Of a DNA stretch of 7,747 nt, positions 1 to 5,508 are shown piece after piece. Every line of letters starts with the position of its first letter. The stretch's first letter is position 1. Origin of the DNA: a bacterium (GTDB taxonomy: Bacteria; Spirochaetota; UBA4802; UBA5550); assembly GCA_024224995.1 (NCBI GenBank), contig JAAENB010000968.1:1-7747 (forward strand), read 5' to 3'. The notes under the pieces are model-generated. The model was not told the DNA's origin. It worked only from the letters and a program-made list of their open reading frames with translations, and did not search any database. A program made the translations under genes and the position numbers.

Positions 1-821
1 ATGGAAATGGCCGCGATAATAATAAGGGAGCCGCCCGCTAGCATATTCCAGGTTATTGTTTCATCAAAAAAGAGTACCGCGAAGAAGAGGGCGCTTATTA
101 CTTCAAAATAGGTCAATAGTGACGCTGTTGAAGCCTTGATCTTTCGCAGAGCCGAGAAGAAGAGGCTAAACCCGGCAATGCCGATGAGGAAAGCATAGGT
201 CGATCCTATGGCAAGCCGGCTTAATTCCGGAAAAGGATTCATGAAAAAGAACGGGAAATAGAGAAGGGCGCCCACCAGGTTCTGGTAAAAGATTGTTTCC
301 CCGCGGGAAAAGTTCAGGGATTCCTTTTTGAATATTATCACTGTTAAAGAATAAATTATGGCAGAAAGCATGATAGCGGCCATGCCAATGAATTCCCGGT
401 CTTTAAATGAAAGAACTTTGTTGCTGTAAATGAGTATTATTCCGGCAAATGCCGTAAAGATCAGTAAAAACTTATATATCCTGAATTTTTCTTTTAGAAA
501 GATCACACTAAAAATAGCGGCAAAGATTGGCCAGGTGTAGAGCAGAATTACGGCGTTCCCTATTGAAGCGTAGGTGTATCCCGTAAAATATAAAAAGAGC
601 CGCACGGCGTTGAGCAGCGACGCCAGCAGCATAAGGCGGATATTCTGTGTTGTTAAACGGTGACGGGTCAGTAGAAAATAATAGCCCATGAGCAGCGTTG
701 GTACTGCCAGGCGCAGAAAGGTTATTGAGGTTATGGGCAGACCCAGGTATTTGACAAACGCGCCTGATGACCCGAATATCGCTGCCGCGATTATAACTTT
801 AAAATGAGGGTTGATTTTCAT
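1..821 (-). CDS. EamA/DMT-superfamily permease, C-terminus cut by window edge
   Basis: The reading frame is open from the ATG at 821 to the left edge, giving 273 residues with no stop. Family members are usually about 280-300 residues, so only a short C-terminal tail is missing. The protein is almost entirely hydrophobic with about nine to ten helices, arranged as two EamA-like repeats (about residues 8-137 and 145-273). Residues near 94-112 (LYTWPIF...FLKEK) match the typical end of the first EamA unit, and the second half repeats the pattern (YFEVISALFFAVLFFDE). This superfamily moves small metabolites or drugs across the inner membrane; the substrate cannot be read from sequence. An in-frame TAA lies nine codons upstream and no other ATG, GTG or TTG lies between, so the start is secure. 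There is no Shine-Dalgarno upstream, unlike most other genes here. The gene is divergent from pncB. Confidence 0.88.
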   Translation of the reverse strand, partial: MKINPHFKVIIAAAIFGSSGAFVKYLGLPITSITFLRLAVPTLLMGYYFLLTRHRLTTQNIRLMLLASLLNAVRLFLYFTGYTYASIGNAVILLYTWPIFAAIFSVIFLKEKFRIYKFLLIFTAFAGIILIYSNKVLSFKDREFIGMAAIMLSAIIYSLTVIIFKKESLNFSRGETIFYQNLVGALLYFPFFFMNPFPELSRLAIGSTYAFLIGIAGFSLFFSALRKIKASTASLLTYFEVISALFFAVLFFDETITWNMLAGGSLIIIAAIS

Positions 822-830
822 GATGATATA

Positions 831-859
831 TATAGACAGGGAGGATTAACCCGCGTCAA
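831..859 (-). promoter_or_regulatory. Candidate promoter of the EamA gene, nearly leaderless
   Basis: On the - strand TTGACG (859-854) is followed after 17 bp by TCTATA (836-831), with a run of TATATA next to it. Transcription would then start about 3-5 nt before the ATG at 821. This would explain why the gene has no ribosome binding site. The call rests on consensus similarity only. Confidence 0.4.
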
Positions 860-871
860 GTATTTCTTGAC
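855..871. promoter_or_regulatory. Inverted repeat joining two divergent -35 boxes
   Basis: GTCAAG (855-860) and CTTGAC (866-871) form a perfect 6-bp inverted repeat with a 5-bp spacer. It arises because the -35 boxes of the two divergent promoters stand back to back. It may be an operator or only a by-product of the two -35 hexamers. Confidence 0.45.
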
Positions 872-895
872 AGGGGAACAAGACGAACGTATTAT
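867..895 (+). promoter_or_regulatory. Strong sigma-70-type promoter of pncB-pncA
   Basis: A perfect -35 box TTGACA (867-872) is separated by exactly 17 bp from TATTAT (890-895), which differs from the -10 consensus at one base. The predicted start near 902 gives a leader of about 34 nt before the ATG at 936. It is one of the two best promoter matches in the window and reads into the NAD-salvage genes. Confidence 0.75.
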
Positions 896-902
896 TATAC
901 TA

Positions 903-924
903 TAAAGGGTGCTTTGCCCCTTTA
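903..924 (+). other. Short stem-loop at the 5' end of the pncB leader
   Basis: TAAAGGG (903-909) pairs with CCCCTTTA within 917-924, a 7-bp stem with an 8-nt loop, starting at the predicted transcription start and ending 2 nt before the GGAGG. It could protect the 5' end of the mRNA or tune ribosome access. It is too small to call a riboswitch. Confidence 0.4.
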
Positions 925-935
925 ACGGAGGAACC

Positions 936-2141
936 ATGAAAGAGCGATTGCAGACTCATTTATTTGATTTACCGGTCCAGGAGCTGCGAAGAGGCTACCG
1001 GAGTGATATATATTTTTGGCGGGAAAAAGTCGCTCTTGAAACGCATAATCTTCATCCTGCCGTAACCATGCAGGTTTTCCAAAAAAAAGATTCTCTTTTG
1101 TGCGGTATTGATGAGGCAATTGGTGTTTTGAAAGTGGCAAGCGGCCGGTATAAAGATTATAAAAAAGTATATGAGCTTTTCGACCGTTATATCGATCTGA
1201 AGCGCGATGCCCGGTCCTGTTTCCTGGAAAATAAGGATTCTTATTTAAAAATTTTGCATGAAAAGATTGATGTATCCAAGGAGCTGGATGAATTATGGGA
1301 GGATGGTTTTAAGGAGCTTTCGATTGATGCCCTGTATGACGGCGATCCCGTATCTCCCTGGGAAACAGTGATGCATATTAAAGGAGATGTGAGCCTGTTC
1401 GCGCACCTGGAAACCATCTACCTGGGTATTCTTGCCCGAAGGACCAGGATCGCCAGCAATGTACGCAGGGTTGTAAAGGCGGCAAACGGCAAGGTGGTTC
1501 TCTATTTCCCGGCCCGCTTCGATCACTGGGGCGTTCAGGGCGGAGACGGATACGCGGCCTATATTGGCGGTGCCAGCGGTGTTTCAACCGATGCCCAGGC
1601 CGAATGGTGGGGAGCCAAAGGCGCGGGAACCGTTCCCCACGCGCTTATTGCCGCTGTTGGCGGAAATACCGTAGAAGCTGTAAAGATATTCGGCAATACC
1701 TTTCCCGATGTAAACCTGGTTGCCCTGGTCGATTTCGATAATGACTGCGTTACTACCGCTCTTGATTGCGCCAGGGAAATGGGCGACAAACTCTGGGGCG
1801 TACGGCTCGACACGTCCGAAAATATGGTAGACAAATCGATTGTACCAACAATGGGTACTTTTAAACCCACGGGAGTGACTCCGGAGCTGGTTGAAATGAC
1901 CCGTACTGCCCTGGACCGCGAAGGGTTTAACAATATCAAGATCATCGTTTCGGGCGGATTCAGTCCGGAAAAGATAACACAGTTCGAGGAACAAAAAGTC
2001 CCGGTAGACGCCTATGGCGTTGGCAGCTATCTCCTGGGCGGCTCATATGATTATACCGCTGATGTGGTACTGCTCGAAGGAAAACCCTGCGCCAAAGCCG
2101 GGAGGGAGTTTAAGGCGAATTCCAGGCTTGAGAAAGTCTAA
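936..2141 (+). CDS. pncB: Nicotinate phosphoribosyltransferase
   Basis: The enzyme joins nicotinate and PRPP, with ATP hydrolysis, to make nicotinate mononucleotide in the cytoplasmic Preiss-Handler route to NAD. The 401-residue product carries the family landmarks in order: an N-terminal substrate-binding region with FWRE and THNLHPAVTMQVF (residues 27-48), the helix ETIYLGILARRTRIASN (159-175), R194/H197 in PARFDHWG, GGASGVSTDAQAEWWGAKGAGTVPH ending in H235 (the position of the phosphorylated histidine in this family), and the phosphate-binding VSGG (338-341) and GVGSYLLG (361-368). The ATG at 936 is chosen because GGAGG (927-931) sits 4 nt before it. An in-frame GTG at 909 would add nine residues but falls inside the leader stem-loop. 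It is followed 43 nt later by pncA, presumably on one transcript. A heptamer repeat begins directly after its TAA. Confidence 0.95.
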   Translation: MKERLQTHLFDLPVQELRRGYRSDIYFWREKVALETHNLHPAVTMQVFQKKDSLLCGIDEAIGVLKVASGRYKDYKKVYELFDRYIDLKRDARSCFLENKDSYLKILHEKIDVSKELDELWEDGFKELSIDALYDGDPVSPWETVMHIKGDVSLFAHLETIYLGILARRTRIASNVRRVVKAANGKVVLYFPARFDHWGVQGGDGYAAYIGGASGVSTDAQAEWWGAKGAGTVPHALIAAVGGNTVEAVKIFGNTFPDVNLVALVDFDNDCVTTALDCAREMGDKLWGVRLDTSENMVDKSIVPTMGTFKPTGVTPELVEMTRTALDREGFNNIKIIVSGGFSPEKITQFEEQKVPVDAYGVGSYLLGGSYDYTADVVLLEGKPCAKAGREFKANSRLEKV

Positions 2142-2162
2142 AGTTTGAAGTTTGAAGTTTAA
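2142..2162 (+). repeat. Heptamer tandem tract 1, (AGTTTGA)2 plus AGTTTAA
   Basis: Two perfect AGTTTGA units and a third AGTTTAA begin at the base after the pncB stop. The stop triplets at 2146, 2153 and 2160 fall in three different frames. The tract is followed by an A-rich stretch (AAATAAAAAA) and then the pncA ribosome binding site. The same design recurs after three other genes in the window. Confidence 0.8.
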
Positions 2163-2184
2163 AATAAAAAATACGGAGGTTTTT

Positions 2185-2748
2185 ATGAAAAGAGCTCTTT
2201 TACTCGTAGACATACAGAATGATTTTTGTCCGGGCGGGAACCTGGCAGTGAAGGGGGGAGACCAGGTGGTTGAGCCTTCCAATGAGTTGATTGCTTTGTT
2301 TGAGAAGGAAGGCGATCCTGTTTTTTTTACCCGGGACTGGCATCCTTTTGATCATTCTTCTTTTACGGAGAATGGCGGGATCTGGCCTTCTCATTGTGTG
2401 GCAAACAGTCCGGGAGCGGAGTTCCACGCAAATCTTCATATTCCTGTTAGCGCGAAGATTATTTCCAAAGCTGCCGATAGAAATGTTGAAGCCTATTCCG
2501 GGTTTGAAGGGACCGGTCTTACGGACCAGCTCAAGAGCCTTGGAGTGGAGGAACTGGTTGTTACGGGCCTTGCTGCTGACTACTGTGTCAAGAACACGGT
2601 CCTGGACGGTTTAAACGCGGGCTTCTCGGTCCTTGTTGTTGAGGAAGGCATCCGTGCGGTTAACGTAGAGCCCCATGACGGGGCTAAGGCTATTGCAGAG
2701 ATGGAAGAAAAGGGAGCCCGGATTGTTAAATTGAACGAGATTATTTAA
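2185..2748 (+). CDS. pncA: Nicotinamidase (pyrazinamidase family)
   Basis: The enzyme hydrolyses nicotinamide to nicotinate and ammonia, feeding PncB encoded just upstream; together they form the deamidating NAD-salvage route. The 187-residue cysteine hydrolase (isochorismatase fold) shows the full active site: catalytic D9 in LLVDIQNDF, metal ligands D51, H53 and H57 in RDWHPFDHSSF, the WPSHCV motif (67-72), catalytic K95 in ISKAADRN, and nucleophile C134 in TGLAADYCVKNTVLDG. The length is slightly below the roughly 200-210 of well-known bacterial members. The ATG at 2185 has GGAGG (2175-2179) 5 nt upstream. An upstream in-frame ATG at 2152 lies inside the heptamer tract, has no ribosome binding site and would add an unrelated KFKIKNTEVF leader, so it was not used. 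The last 8 bp overlap the end of the convergent gene on the other strand. Confidence 0.95.
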   Translation: MKRALLLVDIQNDFCPGGNLAVKGGDQVVEPSNELIALFEKEGDPVFFTRDWHPFDHSSFTENGGIWPSHCVANSPGAEFHANLHIPVSAKIISKAADRNVEAYSGFEGTGLTDQLKSLGVEELVVTGLAADYCVKNTVLDGLNAGFSVLVVEEGIRAVNVEPHDGAKAIAEMEEKGARIVKLNEII

Positions 2749-3421
2749 GGCGGTATAACCGGGCGGAATAAGATTTGATTAGTCTGATAACTGTGGGGTC
2801 ACGGGTTTCTTCTATATAAATGGGGTATTGCACATTCTCCGCGTAAATATGGGAGTCCCGGTTAAAATAGCTCCTGGTGGAAAAGGAGAGGGTCCGCCAG
2901 TCTATGGCAAGTTTCGACCGGCTCATACGGGAATTGGCCGGAAGAGTTATTAAATAAGCAGTCCCTTCTTTTGAAACAGGGACCAGTTTTTTTTTCGCGG
3001 CCGCAAGAAAGTCATGGAGCCCGGGATAGCGGAAGGTACTTGTTTCATGTTTGTCCCCTTTTTCCAGGATCTCTTCCACCAGTAAATTAAAATCATCCTG
3101 ACGGATCTGTTTTCCTTTAATGTGGCGGTGCGGGGCAGCAGGACCGCGAATATAGGCGGAAACGAATATGGGGCTTGCTTTTGTGTTGTCCCTGTCGGTA
3201 TAGAGGGTAAGATGCTTCCATTTTTTAGAAATAAGAACCTGGGTAACTTTCCCCGAAGACCTGAGAAGCCAGTAGTTCCCATAGGGAAGATTGTTTTTTA
3301 TAACGGAGTAATTAAAGAGCGGCCGTTCCAGGTAGGTTGGACCTCGATACTTGCGCCCGTCAGCTGCAACTATCAGGCTGATAAAAAATAAAAAAAGAAC
3401 TAATTTTTTATAACTCTTCAT
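2741..3421 (-). CDS. Secreted protein of unknown function
   Basis: The family is not recognised. The 226-residue product starts with a clear Sec signal peptide: MKSYKK, a hydrophobic core LVLFLFFISLIVA (residues 7-19), and a likely cleavage near VAA-DG (about 20-22). The mature part of about 204 residues is basic, has no cysteine and no further membrane span, and is rich in Tyr and Arg near its C-terminus (SYSARLYRLK). The lack of cysteine also means it is not a lipoprotein. It is probably periplasmic or exported. The ribosome binding site AGGAG (3427-3423 on the - strand) is only 1 nt from the ATG, unusually tight, but no alternative start lies before the signal peptide. It is the third gene of a - strand set, 44 bp after the HAD gene. 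Its TAA lies inside the 3' end of pncA. Confidence 0.75.
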   Translation of the reverse strand: MKSYKKLVLFLFFISLIVAADGRKYRGPTYLERPLFNYSVIKNNLPYGNYWLLRSSGKVTQVLISKKWKHLTLYTDRDNTKASPIFVSAYIRGPAAPHRHIKGKQIRQDDFNLLVEEILEKGDKHETSTFRYPGLHDFLAAAKKKLVPVSKEGTAYLITLPANSRMSRSKLAIDWRTLSFSTRSYFNRDSHIYAENVQYPIYIEETRDPTVIRLIKSYSARLYRLK

Positions 3422-3437
3422 TCTCCTCTTTTCTTAA

Positions 3438-3465
3438 AACCTCGAACCTCGAACTTCGAACTTTT
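3438..3465 (-). repeat. Heptamer tandem tract 2, RGTTCGA units
   Basis: In the sense of the - strand genes, (AGTTCGA)2, GGTTCGA and a partial GGTT follow the TAA of the HAD gene after three A residues. They are succeeded by TTAAGAAAA and the ribosome binding site of the secreted protein gene. Phase, copy number and the trailing TAAGAAA match the other tracts, and the unit differs from tract 1 mainly by T to C. Unlike the others, this heptamer contains no stop triplet. Confidence 0.78.
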
Positions 3466-4149
3466 TTATTCCCGGATCACCGAAAGAACCCGGTCCACAT
3501 CCCCCAGGTCGTCGAAGTAGTAATCGGGATTATGGGGAAGCAGGATATCTTTGTCTACCCAGCCCGTGCCAACGGCAATGGAGACCGCGCCGGAGTTGTT
3601 GGCACAGTTTATATCATGGATGGTATCGCCGATTATGAACATCCGGGAAAAGTCGATATCAACATTGTATAGCTCTTTTATTTTTTCCCTGCCGATCCCG
3701 GGCATGTCATTCCTGTTTGCCGCGTCGTCGCCAAAGACGCCGAATTCAAAGTATTTGTTTAAATCGAACCTGCTTAGTTTTATCCTGGCGCTTTCATGAA
3801 AATTGCCCGTAAGCAGACCCAGGATAATGGAACTGTCTTTGAAAAGCCTGGCGCTAATTTCTTCAATACCGGGCATTAGTGTCGCTTCGTTTTTAAAAAT
3901 AGTCTCGCGCAGGTATTCAAAATATTTGATTTTAAGATCATCTATTTTGTCGTGAATGGCGGTCTTGTCGAAACCCATACTGAGAAGGGATTCATAAAGA
4001 ATAAGAGGGTCGGTTTTTCCCTGAAAATCGACCTTTTCCATATGCCCAACAGTGCCGAATACATCTTCCGTTGCCCGGATGAGAGATGTTCTTCCTGCCT
4101 TGTTGCTGTTTAGTATGGTCCCGTCTATGTCGAAAAGTACTGCTTTAAT
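3466..4149 (-). CDS. HAD-superfamily phosphatase, probable ATT start
   Basis: Read from ATT at 4149-4147 the protein has 227 residues and begins (M)KAVLFDIDGT, with nucleophile D7 and acid D9 of HAD motif I. Motif II is LLTGN (T114, 112-116). Motif IV is IIGDTIHD with D175 and D179. The middle (about 15-80) is a helical cap, as in phosphoglycolate-phosphatase-like enzymes. No conventional KP motif III is visible; K156 in GREKIKE or a neighbouring Arg may serve. The first in-frame ATG is at 4041 and would delete motif I, so it cannot be the true start of an active enzyme. Upstream to the in-frame stop at 4198 there is no ATG, GTG or TTG. ATT overlaps the TAA of the preceding gene (ATTAA), implying coupled translation, and a GGAG lies about 10 nt upstream. 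The substrate is unknown; 2-phosphoglycolate or another small phosphate ester is an inference. Confidence 0.82.
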   Translation of the reverse strand: MKAVLFDIDGTILNSNKAGRTSLIRATEDVFGTVGHMEKVDFQGKTDPLILYESLLSMGFDKTAIHDKIDDLKIKYFEYLRETIFKNEATLMPGIEEISARLFKDSSIILGLLTGNFHESARIKLSRFDLNKYFEFGVFGDDAANRNDMPGIGREKIKELYNVDIDFSRMFIIGDTIHDINCANNSGAVSIAVGTGWVDKDILLPHNPDYYFDDLGDVDRVLSVIRE

Positions 4150-4396
4150 TGTTTTCCCGCTCCCGCTCCAGGTCCTGCTCCTCGTAAAAGTTCCGCTTCA
4201 GGTAGCGTTCTTTTGCTTCTTTTGAAAAAGGATCAAATAGCATGGCAATTCCCATGGATGGGAAAAATGCTGTTATATAGAGTAATATGCCCTGTCCTGT
4301 GGTAAAGGGCCTTTCCGGAACTTCTATTATAAGTATTATGGCTATTGATGCAATGGCACTGATTAACAAGCCGAGAATTGGGGTTCTTTTAAGCAT
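4145..4396 (-). CDS. Small two-helix membrane protein
   Basis: The product has 83 residues, with two hydrophobic segments (about 7-25 and 35-54) and a charged C-terminal tail from about residue 58 (KEAKERYLKRNFYEEQDLERERENN). This suggests an inner-membrane protein with a cytoplasmic tail. No family is recognised. The ATG at 4396 has AAAGGA about 8 nt upstream. Its TAA overlaps the ATT start of the HAD gene by 1 nt, so the two are probably cotranslated. It is the first gene of the - strand set. No convincing promoter was found in the AT-rich 97 bp before it. The short length and lack of a known family leave some doubt, but the ribosome binding site, coupling and helix pattern support a real gene. 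Confidence 0.68.
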   Translation of the reverse strand: MLKRTPILGLLISAIASIAIILIIEVPERPFTTGQGILLYITAFFPSMGIAMLFDPFSKEAKERYLKRNFYEEQDLERERENN

Positions 4397-4457
4397 TATG
4401 TAATTCCTTTAGTTTAAATGTCTGCTGCACACACTTATTGAGATGATTCAAAATTAA

Positions 4458-4479
4458 TCAATAAAAACTCAATAAAAAC
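4458..4479. repeat. Two tandem 11-bp repeats, TCAATAAAAAC
   Basis: TCAATAAAAAC occurs twice head to tail (4458-4468, 4469-4479) in the AT-rich divergent region, just upstream of the TetR -35 box. The 11-bp period is about one helical turn, so the A-tracts are in phase. They could bend the DNA or bind a regulator for either flanking unit. Confidence 0.6.
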
Positions 4480-4489
4480 TTTAAAAAAG

Positions 4490-4518
4490 TTGACTTTAAT
4501 ACCGTCGCTTAATACATT
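4490..4518 (+). promoter_or_regulatory. Candidate promoter of the TetR-family gene
   Basis: TTGACT (4490-4495) is followed after 17 bp by TACATT (4513-4518). The spacer and -10 box lie inside the left arm and loop of the 48-bp palindrome, so a protein bound there would block RNA polymerase. The predicted start is near 4525, which gives a leader of about 90 nt. Confidence 0.5.
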
Positions 4519-4541
4519 TGTATTAAGCGACGGTATTAAAG
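4494..4541. promoter_or_regulatory. 48-bp perfect palindrome, probable TetR operator
   Basis: Arms 4494-4515 and 4520-4541 are perfectly complementary over 22 bp around a 4-bp centre (ATTT). Each arm contains TTAATAC twice at 13-bp spacing (4496 and 4509; inverted copies at 4520 and 4533). The site is therefore a nested array of four half-sites around TTAATACATTTGTATTAA. Overlap with the promoter and the adjacent TetR gene suggest autorepression, possibly by more than one dimer. Binding is inferred, not shown. Confidence 0.7.
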
Positions 4542-4544
4542 ATG

Positions 4545-4575
4545 ACCTCAGAGCTCTTTATAAGAGCTCTGAGGT
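4545..4575 (+). other. Second perfect palindrome in the TetR leader
   Basis: ACCTCAGAGCTCTT (4545-4558) and its exact complement (4562-4575) enclose a 3-nt centre. It lies downstream of the predicted start site, so it would form a 14-bp hairpin in the leader about 25 nt before the GGAGG. No T-run follows, so it is not a classical terminator. It could be a second operator or an RNA element. Confidence 0.65.
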
Positions 4576-4614
4576 GCCGACGGAAACCACAAAATTTAAC
4601 GGAGGAAAATTACA

Positions 4615-5265
4615 TTGAGTGAGTTGTTTGAACCTGGTTCTACTAAAGAGAAGTTATTTATCGCGGGAGTGAAGGTTTTTGCCCAAAAGGGCTATAAAGA
4701 GGCTACAGTGCGGGATATTTGTAAGCTTGCGGATTCGTCAAATATCAACAGTATTAATTATTATTTCGGCAGTAAGGAAAAACTCTACAAAATGATTTTA
4801 GAGCTTATGTTTGCCGATATGGATCAACGCATTGAAGAGGAAAAACCAGTTGTGAGTCCTATGGATGATTTGCGTATGCATATTCGTATTGCCTGTGAAT
4901 TGATGTTTTCCGGTCATGAGATGAGCAGCGATTTTTACGCTATTTATGTTTCCGAGCTAAGTCATCCTTCGCCCTATTTTGGTGAACTGGTTGATAAATA
5001 TACGGGTCCGCAAATGAAAGCCTTTATGGAAGTTATCAGGCAGATTCTTGGTCCTCATGCGACCGAAGACCAGGTCCGGGACAGCGGACTCAGTGTTGGC
5101 GGCCAAATAACCTATTATACTTTTGTATGGCCCATCCTGTCCCGTGTTTTTCCCGGGCATCCCGGTATGCCGGCCTACCGGGAGCAAATTATCGATCATA
5201 TTACCCGGTTTACTATCGGCGGATTGGAGGCCGTTAAGAAACATATTGAGGAGGGGGGAAGGTGA
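4615..5265 (+). CDS. TetR/AcrR-family regulator with CecR-like C-terminal domain
   Basis: This is a 216-residue DNA-binding repressor. The N-terminal TetR domain (about 10-57) has the usual first helix KEKLFIAGVKVFAQKGY, the helix-turn-helix VRDICKLADSSNINSINYYF (32-51) and the closing SKEKLY. The C-terminal half (about 75-205), with PSPYF, LSVGGQITYYTF and the HITRF helix, resembles the CecR/DUF1956 domain that senses a small ligand as a dimer. The start is TTG at 4615, because GGAGG (4601-4605) lies 9 nt upstream and no in-frame ATG occurs before residue 60. Two palindromes in its upstream region point to autoregulation. CecR relatives control neighbouring transporter genes, but here the next gene is an acyltransferase, so the target is unknown. 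Its TGA is the first triplet of a dispersed repeat. Confidence 0.9.
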   Translation: MSELFEPGSTKEKLFIAGVKVFAQKGYKEATVRDICKLADSSNINSINYYFGSKEKLYKMILELMFADMDQRIEEEKPVVSPMDDLRMHIRIACELMFSGHEMSSDFYAIYVSELSHPSPYFGELVDKYTGPQMKAFMEVIRQILGPHATEDQVRDSGLSVGGQITYYTFVWPILSRVFPGHPGMPAYREQIIDHITRFTIGGLEAVKKHIEEGGR

Positions 5266-5406
5266 TCGGTGGCCCCGGAGGGCCGGGTAATCGGTAATCG
5301 GTAATCGGTTAAGAAAGGGCTCGGGGGTCAGGGGTCAGTAAAAGAAAGAGGATAAATGACCCGCCCCGGCGGGGAAAAAATACAAAAGAAACTGTGGGTA
5401 TACCGG
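5263..5406 (+). repeat. Dispersed repeat copy A after the TetR gene
   Basis: The element begins with the TGA stop itself: TGATCGGT, a GGCCC/GGGCC stem (5271-5275/5280-5284), three GGTAATC units, GGTTAAGAAA, then a 3' block AGAAACTGTG (5387-5396) and ATACCGG (5400-5406). The same order of parts occurs after the flavoprotein gene (7494-7595). Copy A carries about 41 extra nt between heptamers and 3' block, including a second heptamer pair (GGGGTCA)2 at 5324-5337 followed by GTAAAAGAAAG. Confidence 0.75.
5286..5313 (+). repeat. Heptamer tandem tract 3, (GGTAATC)3
   Basis: Three perfect GGTAATC units (5286-5306) end in GGTTAAG. TAA at 5288, 5295 and 5302 covers all three forward frames, 23-39 nt after the TetR stop. 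It is the core of repeat copy A. Confidence 0.85.
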
Positions 5407-5496
5407 AAAAAGGATATTCTCATAGCGTGGGGCTTCGAGCCCCACGTTATGAAGAAGAAGGCCGTTTACACGAAGCCCTGACCCCCGGTTTCTTAA
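5309..5496. repeat. 188-bp segment bounded by inverted repeats
   Basis: TTAAGAAA (5309-5316) plus CGGGGGTCAGGG (5322-5333) are matched in inverse orientation by CCCTGACCCCCG (5476-5487) plus TTTCTTAA (5489-5496). That is 20 paired bases in two blocks, with 5-nt and 1-nt gaps. The right end runs directly into the ribosome binding site of the acyltransferase gene. The layout resembles a small non-coding mobile element, but no target-site duplication or transposase is evident. It spans most of the 243-bp gap between the two genes, which otherwise holds nothing coding. Confidence 0.5.
5421..5451. repeat. GC-rich palindrome GTGGGGCTTCGAGCCCCAC
   Basis: Fourteen pairs (one G-T) join 5421-5434 to 5438-5451 around a TCG loop. 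It lies inside the inverted-repeat segment before the acyltransferase gene. No T-run follows (GAAGAAGAAG), so it is not a standard terminator. Its GGGGC/GCCCC arms recall the palindromes at 6784 and 7671, though it is not the same sequence. Confidence 0.65.
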
Positions 5497-5508
5497 GAGG
5501 AGGTTGCA

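Noticed and set aside
903..924. NAD-responsive riboswitch before pncB
   Set aside because: The leader is only about 34 nt with one 7-bp stem, too short for any known riboswitch of this kind.
909..935. GTG at 909 as the pncB start
   Set aside because: It lies about 7 nt after the predicted transcription start, inside a stem-loop, with no ribosome binding site, while ATG 936 has GGAGG at 4 nt.
1559..1994. Open frames on the - strand inside pncB (128 and 136 residues)
   Set aside because: They lie opposite a well-conserved enzyme, have no family features and no ribosome binding site.
2152..2184. ATG at 2152 as the pncA start
   Set aside because: It falls in the heptamer tract and adds a non-family leader; ATG 2185 has a good ribosome binding site.
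3466..4041. ATG at 4041 as the HAD start
   Set aside because: It would remove the catalytic FDIDGT motif, which is encoded in frame upstream.
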